A DNA stretch of 64,000 nt from Cernens ardua (GTDB taxonomy: Bacteria; Pseudomonadota; Gammaproteobacteria; Pseudomonadales; Halomonadaceae). Positions 32,870-42,975 of this stretch are shown here, in pieces. Each line of letters begins with the position of its first letter. Within the stretch, counting starts at the first letter, position 1. The notes under the pieces are model-generated. The model was given only the letters and a program-made list of their open reading frames with translations. It was not told the DNA's origin and searched no databases. The stretch spans positions 248,001 to 312,000 of the forward strand of contig NZ_JBPCZH010000001.1 in the NCBI RefSeq assembly GCF_051251085.1. Reading direction: 5' to 3'. A program made the translations under genes and the position numbers.

Positions 32870-35554
32870 TTAGCCTGTGTTACGAAGCCCCGCGGCGATA
32901 CCGGCCATGGTGACCATCAATGCGTGTTCCAGTGAAGGCGCGATTTCACCATCCCCTCTTTCCCATCGAGCCAATAGTTCGGCCTGCAAGCCATGCAAGG
33001 GGTCAAGATATGGATTGCGCAAAGCAATCGCCTGGCGAATCAATTGCGAATTTTCCAATAACATCGACTGCCCCGTAATATCCAGCAATACGGAGGTCAG
33101 TGCGTGTAAACGTTCACGCAGTGATTTACCGAGTGCTTTCAATTCCGGATCCTTGATCAATCGCTCTTCATAATAAGCGGTAATAGTAGGATCAGACTTC
33201 GCCAATAGCATTTCGAGCAAATCAAGATACGTAGTGAAGAAGGGCCACTGAGTCTTCATCTTGATGATGATATCCCTGCCCTCTTCATCATTCCAACGTT
33301 CGGCAAAAGCCGTATCTGTACCCAGCCAGGCCGGTAACATCAGGCGGGTTTGTGTCCAGGCGAAAATCCACGGAATCGCCCGCAAGGATTCCACTCCCCC
33401 TTCTGCACGCCGTTTAGCTGGCCGAGAACCCAATGCCAAACGCCCCAACGCAGTCTCCGGCGTGATAGTACGAAAATAAGGCACGAAACGTGGATCTTCA
33501 CGCACGACATTGACGTAGGTTTGATGCGCTATCCCCGCCAGTCGATTCATCTCCTCACGCCACTCCTCACGAGGTACGGGAGGCGGTAGTAGCGTTGCCT
33601 CCAATACCGCTCCCAAATAAATCTCGATATTGCGTTTGGCGATGTGGGGCTGACCAAATTTGAAGCGAATCATCTCGCCCTGTTCTGTGACGCGCAAGCT
33701 ACCGCTCACCGAGCCGGGGGGCTGGGACAAAATCGCCGCATGCACCGGACCGCCACCGCGACCGACCGTGCCTCCACGGCCATGGAACAACGTTAGCGAT
33801 ACCCCTGCCTGACGACACACATTCACCAGGGCTTCCTGCGCCCGATACTGCGCCCAGGCCGCGGCCAGCTGACCAGCATCCTTGGCTGAATCCGAATACC
33901 CGATCATGACCTGCTGGTGATCTCCGATCAGGTCTCGATAAACAGGGATCGTCAGGAGTTTTTCAATCACAGGACCGGCGCCATCCAGATCATCCAGTGT
34001 CTCGAACAAGGGAGAAATGGGCAAACGGCGTGTGCCGGTCGCTTTCATCAGCAAGGCAACAGTAAGGACGTCCGAGACTTCCGTCGCCATGGAAATCACA
34101 TAGCTGCCCAGCGAATAAGGCGGCGCCTCTGCGATCACCTTGAAGGTATCGAGCACTTCCTGTACGTCAGCTGAAGGGTGCCAATCCAGGGGAATCAAGG
34201 GACGTTTGGACGCCAGCTCTCTGATGAGGAAATCCTGACGCTGTTGTTCATCCCATTGTAGATAGTCTTCGCCGGTCAAATGTTGGACCAGCTCAGCAAT
34301 GGCTTCGGTATGACGCTCAGACTCCTGACGGATATCAAGGCGAGTCAACGTAATGCCGAAACAACTAATCCGGCGCAGCATATCCTTCAAACTGCCGTTG
34401 GCGATACTGCTCATGCCACTGTCAATCAATGATTGATAACAGAGCTGCAAGGGTGCGAAGAGATCACTCGGCGTTTCGATCAAAGAAATACTGGTTTGCT
34501 CATCACGACCATCCAAACGCGCCCACATGACATCACGTGTGACGGTCAACCTGTCAATCAAGGAACGAATGATATGACGATAGGGTTCTGGTGAATTGTT
34601 GGTCACTGCCATCAACTCTTCGTTGGCACGCCACATGGAGAGTTCAACACGCAGATTTTCAAGATCGCGCAGATAGAGTGTGGCAGCAGCAGCACGAGCC
34701 TGATACAACACCTCCCGCGTAATACGAGCAGTGACATTGGGATTGCCATCGCGATCGCCCCCCATCCATGAAGCAAAGCGCAGAGGGACTGAGTCCAATG
34801 GCAAAGGAGAGCTGCCAATCGCAACCAATTGACGATCCAGATCACGATAAAAATCAGGCAAGGCTTGCCACAGGGAGTGTTCGATAACCGCAAAACCCCA
34901 ACGGGCTTCATCTACCGGCGAGGGACGATCATGGCGAATCTCGTCGGTGTGCCATACCTGCGCCATTAGCTCCGCCAGCCGCTCCAGTAAACGATTGTGA
35001 TCGGCTGAATCCGTGGCGACTTTTTCCAATGCGCCCAAACACTGATCCATCTGATCATATTTTTGAATCAACGTACGCCGGACGACTTCTGTCGGATGGG
35101 CGGTGAGCACCAGGTCGATATTCATATTCGACAGTACGTCATGCAACCGGTCGAGAGAGACACCCTGCCCCAACAAACGCTGGATCAGCGCCGGCAGTTC
35201 ATCCGGCTGGCGCTCTGGACGATAGTCCTCTACCTGTGCATGACTGGCACGATAATGCTGCTCGGCCATATTGGTGACGTTCAGAAACTGGTTGAAGGCG
35301 CGAGTCACCGGCAGCAATTCTTCTTCAGGCAACCCTCGTAAATACTCAATCAGTGCATCGAAACTTTTGCTTTCACGCCCTAAATGCGCTTTTTTAGCCA
35401 AAGCCCGGAGTGTTTCTACATGACTGAGAAACGCATCGCCACGCTCCTGACGCATGGTATTGCCCAGCATCTCCCCAAGGATACGTACATTTTCACGCAA
35501 GGATTCATTCAACTGGTTACTTTCAGCGTACACAGGCAGGGTGTTTTTCGACAT
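32870..35554 (-). CDS. ppc: Phosphoenolpyruvate carboxylase
   Basis: An 894-residue PEP carboxylase that makes oxaloacetate from PEP and bicarbonate, refilling the TCA cycle. The catalytic histidine motif VLTAHPTEVVRRTL is near residue 150. The second signature VMIGYSDSAKDAGQLAAAW and the Gly-rich catalytic loop FHGRGGTVGRGGGPVHAA are in the middle, followed by QGEMIRFKFG. The C-terminus ends in NTG, the usual effector/terminal motif. Length and start (MSKNTLPVYAESNQLNESLR) agree with proteobacterial enzymes. It is monocistronic with its own terminator. Confidence 0.98.
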   Translation of the reverse strand: MSKNTLPVYAESNQLNESLRENVRILGEMLGNTMRQERGDAFLSHVETLRALAKKAHLGRESKSFDALIEYLRGLPEEELLPVTRAFNQFLNVTNMAEQHYRASHAQVEDYRPERQPDELPALIQRLLGQGVSLDRLHDVLSNMNIDLVLTAHPTEVVRRTLIQKYDQMDQCLGALEKVATDSADHNRLLERLAELMAQVWHTDEIRHDRPSPVDEARWGFAVIEHSLWQALPDFYRDLDRQLVAIGSSPLPLDSVPLRFASWMGGDRDGNPNVTARITREVLYQARAAAATLYLRDLENLRVELSMWRANEELMAVTNNSPEPYRHIIRSLIDRLTVTRDVMWARLDGRDEQTSISLIETPSDLFAPLQLCYQSLIDSGMSSIANGSLKDMLRRISCFGITLTRLDIRQESERHTEAIAELVQHLTGEDYLQWDEQQRQDFLIRELASKRPLIPLDWHPSADVQEVLDTFKVIAEAPPYSLGSYVISMATEVSDVLTVALLMKATGTRRLPISPLFETLDDLDGAGPVIEKLLTIPVYRDLIGDHQQVMIGYSDSAKDAGQLAAAWAQYRAQEALVNVCRQAGVSLTLFHGRGGTVGRGGGPVHAAILSQPPGSVSGSLRVTEQGEMIRFKFGQPHIAKRNIEIYLGAVLEATLLPPPVPREEWREEMNRLAGIAHQTYVNVVREDPRFVPYFRTITPETALGRLALGSRPAKRRAEGGVESLRAIPWIFAWTQTRLMLPAWLGTDTAFAERWNDEEGRDIIIKMKTQWPFFTTYLDLLEMLLAKSDPTITAYYEERLIKDPELKALGKSLRERLHALTSVLLDITGQSMLLENSQLIRQAIALRNPYLDPLHGLQAELLARWERGDGEIAPSLEHALMVTMAGIAAGLRNTG

Positions 35555-35790
35555 TACAACGTGTCCCGATGCTTCAGAACCTCAGGAAGGTGCTGACTCT
35601 AAGTAGGATAAAGGGTTCGCTTATTGGCACTTTGTTGCTAACAATGACGTTTCAAAAAATCACGTGACGTATGTCAGCAATACATTGTCGAGATCAAATG
35701 AAGACCGGCAAGGTATATGTAAAGCAACAGTAACTAATAGCGCCAAGATTCACTTTGGTCGATAAAACTTTAGTAAAAGAGAAAAATAAT

Positions 35791-36636
35791 ATGCCTTTCT
35801 CAGCAACCTCAACCTGGGACGAAACTTTCGAAAACATCATTCGGGAACAGATTACAGTGGAGGATGCCTCCCATGATATGGCTCACTTCAGACGTGTTTT
35901 AGCCAATGCCAGAAAAATAGCCACACTGGAAATGAATCAAACAAGCACATCGGCATTTAGTGAACATACAGAAGGCAAAGCATACGAAACGGCAAGGGTC
36001 AATGCCTCTACAAACACCGATACAACGCCCGCAGCAGAGCATAAGCGAAATGATGCGCAGCCAAAAAGTATCAATCCGGATGTATTAACGGCAGCCTGTT
36101 ACTTCCATGATATTGTCAGCCTTCCCAAGCACCATCCGGATCGCTCACGATCTTCTGTATTAGCGGCTAATCGTGCGATTGAACTACTCAAGGCCTTTTG
36201 CCCTTCATTCCCCTCCGCCTTGTACGGGCAGATCAAACACGCCATTGAGGCTCATAGTTTTAGTGCCAATATAGAGACTAAAACGCTGGAAGCATGCATT
36301 GTTCAGGATGCTGACAGGCTGGAATCTCTCGGGGCCATTGGGCTGGCACGTGTTTTCTACATAGGAGGAAAACTGAATCATGATCTTTTCAATGCCGAAG
36401 ATCCGCTAGCTCAACAGCGCCCTTTAAAGGACATGCACTATGTATTGGACCATTTCCAAACCAAATTGCTGACACTCCCCGATACGATGAAAACGGCATC
36501 GGGTAAAAAATTGGCCAGGCAACAAGCGCATTACATGATTGAATATGTAGGAAAACTGGTCGCTGAACTTAACGGTGATATTGAGGGAAAAGATCTATCG
36601 GCGATGGAGCTACTTGAGAAGAAATTCAACTGTTAG
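35791..36636 (+). CDS. HD-domain phosphohydrolase with internal insert
   Basis: A 281-residue protein related to YedJ-type HD metal-dependent phosphohydrolases. The motifs occur in order: ASHDMAHFRRVLANARKIA, then ACYFHDIVSLPKHH (the HD pair), HAIEAHSFS, and IVQDADRLESLGAIGLARVF (the distal Asp). Between the first two motifs is an insert of about 50 Thr/Ser/Glu/Asn-rich residues (roughly 45-100) not usual in this family and probably disordered. The substrate is unknown; members act on nucleotides or phosphate esters. ATG 35791 is chosen over an in-frame TTG at 35755. Composition is slightly A+T-richer than ppc and relA. Confidence 0.82.
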   Translation: MPFSATSTWDETFENIIREQITVEDASHDMAHFRRVLANARKIATLEMNQTSTSAFSEHTEGKAYETARVNASTNTDTTPAAEHKRNDAQPKSINPDVLTAACYFHDIVSLPKHHPDRSRSSVLAANRAIELLKAFCPSFPSALYGQIKHAIEAHSFSANIETKTLEACIVQDADRLESLGAIGLARVFYIGGKLNHDLFNAEDPLAQQRPLKDMHYVLDHFQTKLLTLPDTMKTASGKKLARQQAHYMIEYVGKLVAELNGDIEGKDLSAMELLEKKFNC

Positions 36637-36724
36637 CTTCTTCCACGCTAGAATAATGATGCATGATGGCGGACCGAAAACATGGCGCAACACACCGGGT
36701 GCATGAGCAATCCGTACTAAAACG

Positions 36725-36781
36725 AGGAGGTGAAATAAATTGTTCAATGTGAACGATCAAATGCGCTTTCCAAACACTTAA
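36725..36781 (+). other. Perfect Shine-Dalgarno with a 13-codon reading frame
   Basis: AGGAGGTGA (36725-36733) is a full complement of the 16S rRNA 3' end, standing alone in the 203-bp spacer between the HD gene and mazG. Seven bases later a TTG (36740) opens a 13-codon frame ending in TAA (36779-36781). It could be a tiny peptide or leader, or chance. Confidence 0.25.
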
Positions 36782-36839
36782 CTTAGCCTCATACGCCCTT
36801 CATTCGTATGCCGTGCAAATAAATGTGGGACAGAAAATA

Positions 36840-37736
36840 TTACCCTTTTTCCTGACGTTTAACCTGCTGCCAATAGTATCCGAGCATATTCAGGTCATCC
36901 CCTTCCTGATAAAGCGCCTCGACACCACGAAAACGACGCTCGAATTTCCGATTGGCCTGATTGAGCGCATGCTCGGGGTCAACCCCTAGCTTTCGACAAT
37001 AGCAGGCGGTTGCGAAAAGCAGATCACCCAACTCTTCTTCAACGTCTTGTGAGGTTTTCAAACGGACCGCCTCATCCACCTCAGCAAGCTCTTCTTCGAC
37101 TTTCGCCTTTGCATTTTCAGGGTCTGGCCAGTCAAAACCGAGCCGTGCAGCACGTTTTTTCAATTTGGCCGCTCGGGTTAGAGCAGGCAAGGCAAGAGGA
37201 ATATCATCCATAAGCGAAGAGGTGTTGGATGCAGAACGCTCATTACGCTCCTGCGACTTTTTCGCTTCCCACGCGTTATTAACGTCTGATTGAGTTAATG
37301 ACCACGCGGGTTGGTGATGCCGCCGTGATGCCAATGTTCCTTCAGGGAAGACATGAGGATGACGTGCCACCATTTTAGCGACCAGTCCATCAATGACATC
37401 AGAAAAATCAAAGCGCCCTTCTTCATCAGCAAATTGTGCGTAATAAACCACCTGAAAGAGCAAATCACCCAATTCAGAACGCACTTCGTCGAAGGCTCGG
37501 CGATGAATCGCATCGGCTACCTCGTAGGCTTCCTCGAGCGTATGCGGCACGATAGAATCCCACGACTGTTCTACATCCCATGGGCACCCTTCGTCTTCAC
37601 TGCGCAGCGTTCGCATAAGCTCAAGCAAATCCGTGAGCTCATAGTTTTCCTGCTGTGAGGAGGATGGTGCAACTTCCGCCCTGTTGACGTAATTGGTATT
37701 CACAGAGACGTTATTATTTGGAGCGCGATCAGTCAC
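36840..37736 (-). CDS. mazG: Nucleoside triphosphate pyrophosphohydrolase MazG
   Basis: A 298-residue all-alpha NTP pyrophosphohydrolase that cleans up non-canonical nucleotides and modulates ppGpp effects. It has two MazG domains in tandem: the first around GCPWDVEQSWDSIVPHTLEEAYEVADAI with ELGDLLFQVVYYAQ, the second around AKAKVEEELAEVDEAVR with ELGDLLFATACYCRKLG, each with the EExxE...ExxD metal motif. An N-terminal 27-residue Asn/Ser-rich stretch precedes the first domain. The GTG at 37736 has AAGG 8 bases upstream. It lies 152 bp downstream of relA on the same strand, the standard relA-mazG arrangement. Confidence 0.95.
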   Translation of the reverse strand: MTDRAPNNNVSVNTNYVNRAEVAPSSSQQENYELTDLLELMRTLRSEDEGCPWDVEQSWDSIVPHTLEEAYEVADAIHRRAFDEVRSELGDLLFQVVYYAQFADEEGRFDFSDVIDGLVAKMVARHPHVFPEGTLASRRHHQPAWSLTQSDVNNAWEAKKSQERNERSASNTSSLMDDIPLALPALTRAAKLKKRAARLGFDWPDPENAKAKVEEELAEVDEAVRLKTSQDVEEELGDLLFATACYCRKLGVDPEHALNQANRKFERRFRGVEALYQEGDDLNMLGYYWQQVKRQEKG

Positions 37737-37888
37737 AACAGTTGCCTTGTTGAAGAGAAAAAGAGTAGAGAACTATACGGATAGGCGACGGCGTTCATTT
37801 GCGTCGAACGCCGCCTTTCTGACATCAAATGACACGAGAAGCAGCCCACGACACACCATTCAACACGTTATGTATATGCAGCTGCCGG

Positions 37889-40150
37889 TTAACTGGGCTC
37901 GACTTGCCCACCCTGGCGTAATCGACGCACATCGACGACATTGGAAAGTTGCTGAATCTGATTGAAAATTTTCTCCAATGCTTCCAACCCGGATACTTCC
38001 AGAGACATTTTCAATCGAGCCATATGATCTTCGGGATTAGTGAGAGTATTAACCGACATCAAGTTGGCTTTCTCATTGGAGAGCACGCTCACCACGTCGC
38101 GTAACAGGCCTGTTCTGTCCCATGCCAACACTTCCATATCAACAAGATAACTCTGGGACTGCCCCTCTCCCCACTCCACTTCGACAATACGGCTGGGCTC
38201 GTCCAAACGCAATTGCAGGAGATTCGGGCAATCCTGGCGGTGTACGGTAACGCCACGGCCATGGGTGATAAATCCTGCAATGGCATCGCCGGGTACTGGA
38301 TGGCAACAGTTTGCCATCTGTGTCTTCAGGTTACCTACCCCTTGAACGGTGATGGCATCCTGTGACTCTTTACGTGGACGTTTGGAACGAGTGAGTAATC
38401 GATGGAGCTCACCACTGTCGTCCTCATCATCCCCAAACAGATGTTGTGCCTGTGAAAGTACCTGTCCTACGCGCAGATCACCCGCACCGATAGCGGCGTA
38501 CATATCATCCACGTTGCTGTAGTTAACCGCGTGAGCCAAACGCTCACGGTCCAGACCTTCCAGTACCAACCGCTGAAATTCCCGTTCCAGCAATGCCTTG
38601 CCTTCTTCCAGATTCTGCCCACGTGCCTGCTGCTTGAACCACGCCTGAATCTTGGCCCGTGCACGGGAGGTTCGCACATACCCCAGCCCTGGATTCAACC
38701 AATCGCGACTTGGCCCCCCCTGACGAGAGGTCAGGATTTCAACCTGTTGCCCGGTTTTCAACGTGTAGGTCAAGGGCACAATACGACCGTCCACCTTGGC
38801 ACCACGGCAGCGGTGGCCAATTTCGGTATGCACACGATAGGCAAAATCGATCGGCGTCGCCACGCTGGGCAGGTCGATAACGTGCCCTTCCGGCGTAAAG
38901 ACATAAATGCGATCGGAAGCGATGTCAGTACGTAACTCACTACTGATATCCTGAATCTCACCCACTTCTTCCTGCCAGTCGATGACCTGACGCAACCAGG
39001 CAATTTTCTCTTCATACCCGACACTGCGCGAATTGACATCATGCCCCTTGTAGCGCCAATGAGCACATACGCCATACTCCGCATCTTCATGCATGGCGAA
39101 GGTACGAATCTGAATTTCAAGAATCTTGTTATTGGGCCCGAAAACCGCTGTGTGAAGAGACTGATAACCATTCGGTTTGGGATTGGCGATATAATCATCA
39201 AACTCATTCGGCACGGGATGCCAACGTGAGTGAATGAGTCCCAGCACGGTATAACAATCGCTCAATTCAGGCAGAAGCACACGTACAGCACGTACGTCAT
39301 ATACCTGTGAAAAATCGATATGCTTGCGCTGCATTTTGCGCCAGATGGAATAGATGTGCTTGGCACGACCATCCACCTGATAGCGGGATATTCCTTGGGC
39401 TTTCAGCAGGTCAATGATGGTGTTCTTGGCATCATCAATGTAGTGGTCACGGTCCAGTCGCTTTTCAGCAAGCTGCTTAGCAATCGATTTGTACTCCGCT
39501 TCATGCAGATAACGGAAAGACAAATCCTCCAGCTCCCACTTGATCTGTCCGATCCCCAGACGGTGGGCCAATGGCGCGTAGATATCGAAAACCTCGCGTG
39601 CAACACGCTGCCATTTATCGCGCGAGTCATCACGTACCTGACGCAACATGGTAGTACGTTCAGCGATCTTGATCAGGGCGACACGTACGTCATCAATCAT
39701 GGTCACCAGCATCTTGCGCAGGTTCTCCTGCTGATTATGCTGGCTCAGCCCCCCTTGCGGGGTTTGCAACTGGCTGATCGCGGCCATGCGTAACACACCG
39801 GCAATCAGATTGGCCACATCGTCGCCAAAATCACGGCGAACATCTTCCAATGGGATCAGCTCTTTACGAACGCAACGGTATAGTACCGCGGCGGTCAACG
39901 TATCCTGATCAAGATGAAGTTCCGAGAGGATATCGGCCATCTCCAGGCCCGCTCTGAAATTGGAGCCCAGATGGTGCCAGGAAGGGTAGTTCTCCATCGC
40001 CCGAATGACCGCAGCACGGGAGTAGTAACAGGCACGCTCAAGCTCAGCCGGATTCTCCAGCTTGACCTCTCGCCCCAAATGATGCACCCAGGCGGGGATA
40101 TCGACACGGCCTTCCGTATCGAGGGGTTGATCTTCGCGTACCTTCACCAT
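37889..40150 (-). CDS. relA: (p)ppGpp synthetase RelA
   Basis: A 753-residue ribosome-associated alarmone synthetase of the stringent response. The N-terminal hydrolase-like domain lacks the HDxxED motif (it reads LYRCVRKELI), so it should be synthesis-only like RelA rather than bifunctional SpoT. The synthetase motif DYIANPKPNGYQSLHTAV is intact. A TGS domain (RIYVFTPEGHVIDLPSVATP) follows, then the helical/zinc-finger region with NCCHPVPGDAIAGF and a C-terminal ACT domain. The ATG at 40150 follows GAGG. It is flanked by rlmD upstream and mazG downstream on the same strand, as in many gammaproteobacteria. Confidence 0.97.
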   Translation of the reverse strand: MVKVREDQPLDTEGRVDIPAWVHHLGREVKLENPAELERACYYSRAAVIRAMENYPSWHHLGSNFRAGLEMADILSELHLDQDTLTAAVLYRCVRKELIPLEDVRRDFGDDVANLIAGVLRMAAISQLQTPQGGLSQHNQQENLRKMLVTMIDDVRVALIKIAERTTMLRQVRDDSRDKWQRVAREVFDIYAPLAHRLGIGQIKWELEDLSFRYLHEAEYKSIAKQLAEKRLDRDHYIDDAKNTIIDLLKAQGISRYQVDGRAKHIYSIWRKMQRKHIDFSQVYDVRAVRVLLPELSDCYTVLGLIHSRWHPVPNEFDDYIANPKPNGYQSLHTAVFGPNNKILEIQIRTFAMHEDAEYGVCAHWRYKGHDVNSRSVGYEEKIAWLRQVIDWQEEVGEIQDISSELRTDIASDRIYVFTPEGHVIDLPSVATPIDFAYRVHTEIGHRCRGAKVDGRIVPLTYTLKTGQQVEILTSRQGGPSRDWLNPGLGYVRTSRARAKIQAWFKQQARGQNLEEGKALLEREFQRLVLEGLDRERLAHAVNYSNVDDMYAAIGAGDLRVGQVLSQAQHLFGDDEDDSGELHRLLTRSKRPRKESQDAITVQGVGNLKTQMANCCHPVPGDAIAGFITHGRGVTVHRQDCPNLLQLRLDEPSRIVEVEWGEGQSQSYLVDMEVLAWDRTGLLRDVVSVLSNEKANLMSVNTLTNPEDHMARLKMSLEVSGLEALEKIFNQIQQLSNVVDVRRLRQGGQVEPS

Positions 40151-40324
40151 GAGAGCTACCTCTGGTTTCCATAAATCAATGACTATAAATCAGTAACTAT
40201 AAAGTTATAGTCGCTTTCATCCACTTTTGCTTTTACAGACTTCCCGATGCCAGATGCCGGTATTGGAAGTGTCATGCCTTGACTGAGGTGTTAATGCTCC
40301 GTTCGATCTGAGCAGCGGTCAATC

Positions 40325-40372
40325 ATCGCAGTGCTACATAATCCCAGTGCTACATCATCGCAGTGCTACATC
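40325..40372. repeat. 16-bp tandem repeat, three copies
   Basis: ATCGCAGTGCTACATa, ATCcCAGTGCTACATC and ATCGCAGTGCTACATC occupy 40325-40340, 40341-40356 and 40357-40372. They lie in the 462-bp spacer 5' of relA, which otherwise shows no ORF. Confidence 0.8.
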
Positions 40373-40391
40373 AATCAGCAGAGCACCACAT

Positions 40392-40415
40392 CATTAAGTC
40401 ATTAAGTCATTAAGT
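40392..40415. repeat. 8-bp tandem repeat CATTAAGT x3
   Basis: Three exact copies of CATTAAGT lie twenty bases after the 16-bp array, in the same spacer (40151-40612) between relA and rlmD. No gene was seen in the rest of that spacer. Confidence 0.8.
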
Positions 40416-40612
40416 CATCGGACAATCGCTGCATGGATCAATTCGTCGAATACCGATCCACAAAAACGTTGGTTCACACAGGCATCGAACGATCATGACA
40501 TCGATCAATATCCTCATAGGATAACAAAACATTAAGGGTCTTGACTGTTCAACCAATGTTGATTGTCATCAATTTCAGGTAAAAACGCATTTGCATGCCT
40601 CCTTCGTCGGCA

Positions 40613-42070
40613 TCAATTCCGTTCAAATAATGAAATGGACTCCATATGCGCAGTTTGCGGGAACATATCCACCATATTGATATGCTTCAGCCGATACCCT
40701 TTATCCGTTAACACTGCCGCATCCCTTGCCAGCGTGGTCGGATCGCATGAGACATAAATCAGCCTTGAAGGTGAAGCCGTACCAAATGACTTAACTACAG
40801 CATGAGCGCCCCCCCTGGGTGGATCAAGCAATACCAGCTCGACCTTCTCAAAGGACGGTGCTTTGGCAAGATCCTGTGCATCCGCTCTGATATCGAGCTT
40901 CAGGCGCTGCGCATTGACCTGAAGTTGTCTTACCATCCCTTCACTGCCTTCAATCGCATGTACATGCCATCCACGCTCAGCCAGTGGCAATGTGAAGTTG
41001 CCCACGCCGGCAAACAGATCCAATACATTCAGATCAGCCTGACTCCCCGACCAGTCAAGAACCGTGTTAATCAGATGCTGGTTGACCTCTCCATTCACTT
41101 GAATGAAATCGCCGGGCCTAAAACCGATGGGAAGCGTTTTTGATTCTCCAAGGGAGACGCGATAAAACACCTCCTTCACGTGAGTAGAAGAATTGCCACG
41201 GTCAAATACCAACATGATATGCCATGCATCGGCAAAAGCTTGCCACTGGGCCTCATCCTGAGCATGGGGGCGAATTTGCCTGATCACCAATACAGCACAG
41301 CCAGCTTTTTCACCATGAACCGACGCATCATGAACAGTGACACCATCAGCATCAGGGGCATTATCAACGTTTTCGGGAGCATACGAATCCGCCGCAATCA
41401 ATTCGATATGCCCCACATTTTTCGGTATTTCCAACGACTGCAAAAGCGTCCGTATAGGGGCCAACAACGCGTGTAAAGCGGGGACCAGTATCGGGCATTC
41501 CACAATGTCAAAAAGGCGATCACTGCCCTCGCGTCGAAATCCAAAATGGACATCGCCCTGGCTATCCACTTTGACGCCAAGCCGTGCGCGTCGCCGATAT
41601 CCATAAGGCGCATCCGACAGGATTCCGATACGTTCAGCAGAAAGCCCTTCACGTTCCAGATGTTCTCCCAGCACATGTTGCTTGAAGGTACGCTGGGCTC
41701 GTATATCCATATGCTGCAAACGGCATCCACCACATTGGTGGAAGTGCTGACACTGCGGTTCGACACGATCAGGGCTGGTGCTCAACCATTCAGCCACATG
41801 GGCTTCGTTATAGCGGCTACGTTGGCGATGAATTTTAATCCTTACCTTTTCACCGGGTAGCGCTTGGTCGATAAAAACGGTTTTGCCATCGGACTGACGA
41901 GCCACACCTCGCCCATCATGTGAAAGGCGTAGCACCTCCAGAATATCGTTATTCGAACTTATATTGGATTCGACGGCCGCATGATCCGAGGGGATTTGTC
42001 GATCTTTTGTTTCTCGCGCCTGACGATCCTGCGCAGGGCGTCGTGGTGGACGCCGTTTACCCAATGCCAT
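40613..42070 (-). CDS. rlmD: 23S rRNA m5U1939 methyltransferase
   Basis: A 485-residue RlmD (RumA) enzyme that methylates U1939 of 23S rRNA using SAM. The N-terminal TRAM domain follows a basic leader (GKRRPPRRPAQDRQ). The iron-sulfur cysteines lie in CQHFHQCGGCRLQHM (about residues 105-120). The SAM site is VLDLFAGVGNFTLPLA, and the catalytic region is LLDPPRGGAHAVVKSF and LIYVSCDPTTLARDA with the nucleophilic cysteine. The start ATG shares one base with the cysM stop (TAATG), so translation is coupled. Length is slightly above the usual 430-450. Confidence 0.96.
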   Translation of the reverse strand: MALGKRRPPRRPAQDRQARETKDRQIPSDHAAVESNISSNNDILEVLRLSHDGRGVARQSDGKTVFIDQALPGEKVRIKIHRQRSRYNEAHVAEWLSTSPDRVEPQCQHFHQCGGCRLQHMDIRAQRTFKQHVLGEHLEREGLSAERIGILSDAPYGYRRRARLGVKVDSQGDVHFGFRREGSDRLFDIVECPILVPALHALLAPIRTLLQSLEIPKNVGHIELIAADSYAPENVDNAPDADGVTVHDASVHGEKAGCAVLVIRQIRPHAQDEAQWQAFADAWHIMLVFDRGNSSTHVKEVFYRVSLGESKTLPIGFRPGDFIQVNGEVNQHLINTVLDWSGSQADLNVLDLFAGVGNFTLPLAERGWHVHAIEGSEGMVRQLQVNAQRLKLDIRADAQDLAKAPSFEKVELVLLDPPRGGAHAVVKSFGTASPSRLIYVSCDPTTLARDAAVLTDKGYRLKHINMVDMFPQTAHMESISLFERN

Positions 42071-42966
42071 TAATCAACCTTCTTATCTGCAGTGAAGAGG
42101 CCAGTGGAAAGGTAACGGTCACCGCGGTCACAGACGATAAAGGCGATCACCGAATTACTCACCTGTTCAGCCACCTTAAGCGCTCCCTGTAAGGCACCAC
42201 CGGAAGAAACACCGGCCAAAATACCTTCTTCACGCGCCAATAAACGCATCCCTTCTTCCGCTTCAGACTGACTTATATCCAGAATGCGATCTACGCGCTC
42301 TGGCTGAAAAATAGCGGGCCGGTAAGCCTCGGGCCAACGGCGGATACCCGCAATGCGAGACCCTTCGGACGGCTGAAGCCCTACAATTTCAATCGCCGGA
42401 TTTTGCTCCTTCAAATAGCGGGAAACCCCCATGATCGTGCCCGTCGTTCCCATGGCGCTCACGAAGTGGGTAATCTTGCCGTCTGTCTGTTCCCACAGTT
42501 CCGGGCCCGTCGAGCGGTAGTGCGCCAGAGGGTTATCGCTATTGGCGAACTGGTTGAGTGACTTGGCTTCACCCTCTGCCACCATTTTGTCAGCCAGATC
42601 ACGTGCGGCTTCCATACCCTCCGCCAGAATCAGATCTGCACCGTAAGCAGCCATGACTTGCTTGCGTTCTTCGCTGGCATCCGCCGGAAGAATGACCGTC
42701 AGGTGATACCCTTTCAGCGTTGCTACCATGGCCAGTGCAATACCGGTATTACCGGAGGTGGCTTCGACGAGACGATCACCGGGGGTAATATCGCCACGGG
42801 CTTCTGCTTCCGAGATAAGGGAAAGGGCTGCCCGATCCTTGACTGAACCTGCCGGATTATTGCCCTCCAACTTGGCAACAATGATGTTGTTATCGCCTGC
42901 ATTCAAATGCTGCAGGCGTACCAGGGGCGTATTTCCAACTATATTTTCAACGTAGGGAATCGTCAT
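42070..42966 (-). CDS. cysM: Cysteine synthase B
   Basis: A 298-residue PLP enzyme making cysteine from O-acetylserine and sulfide or thiosulfate. The PLP lysine lies in NNPAGSVKDRAALSLI (about residue 42). The phosphate-binding EATSGNTGIALA loop and GTTGTIMGVSRYLKEQ follow. CysM-type features such as EEGILAGVSSGGAL are present. The ATG at 42966 follows AAGGTCG by 7 bases. It lies between the PdxJ-like gene (9 bp upstream) and rlmD (1-base overlap), so it is mid-operon. Confidence 0.95.
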   Translation of the reverse strand: MTIPYVENIVGNTPLVRLQHLNAGDNNIIVAKLEGNNPAGSVKDRAALSLISEAEARGDITPGDRLVEATSGNTGIALAMVATLKGYHLTVILPADASEERKQVMAAYGADLILAEGMEAARDLADKMVAEGEAKSLNQFANSDNPLAHYRSTGPELWEQTDGKITHFVSAMGTTGTIMGVSRYLKEQNPAIEIVGLQPSEGSRIAGIRRWPEAYRPAIFQPERVDRILDISQSEAEEGMRLLAREEGILAGVSSGGALQGALKVAEQVSNSVIAFIVCDRGDRYLSTGLFTADKKVD

Positions 42967-42975
42967 TTTTCGACC

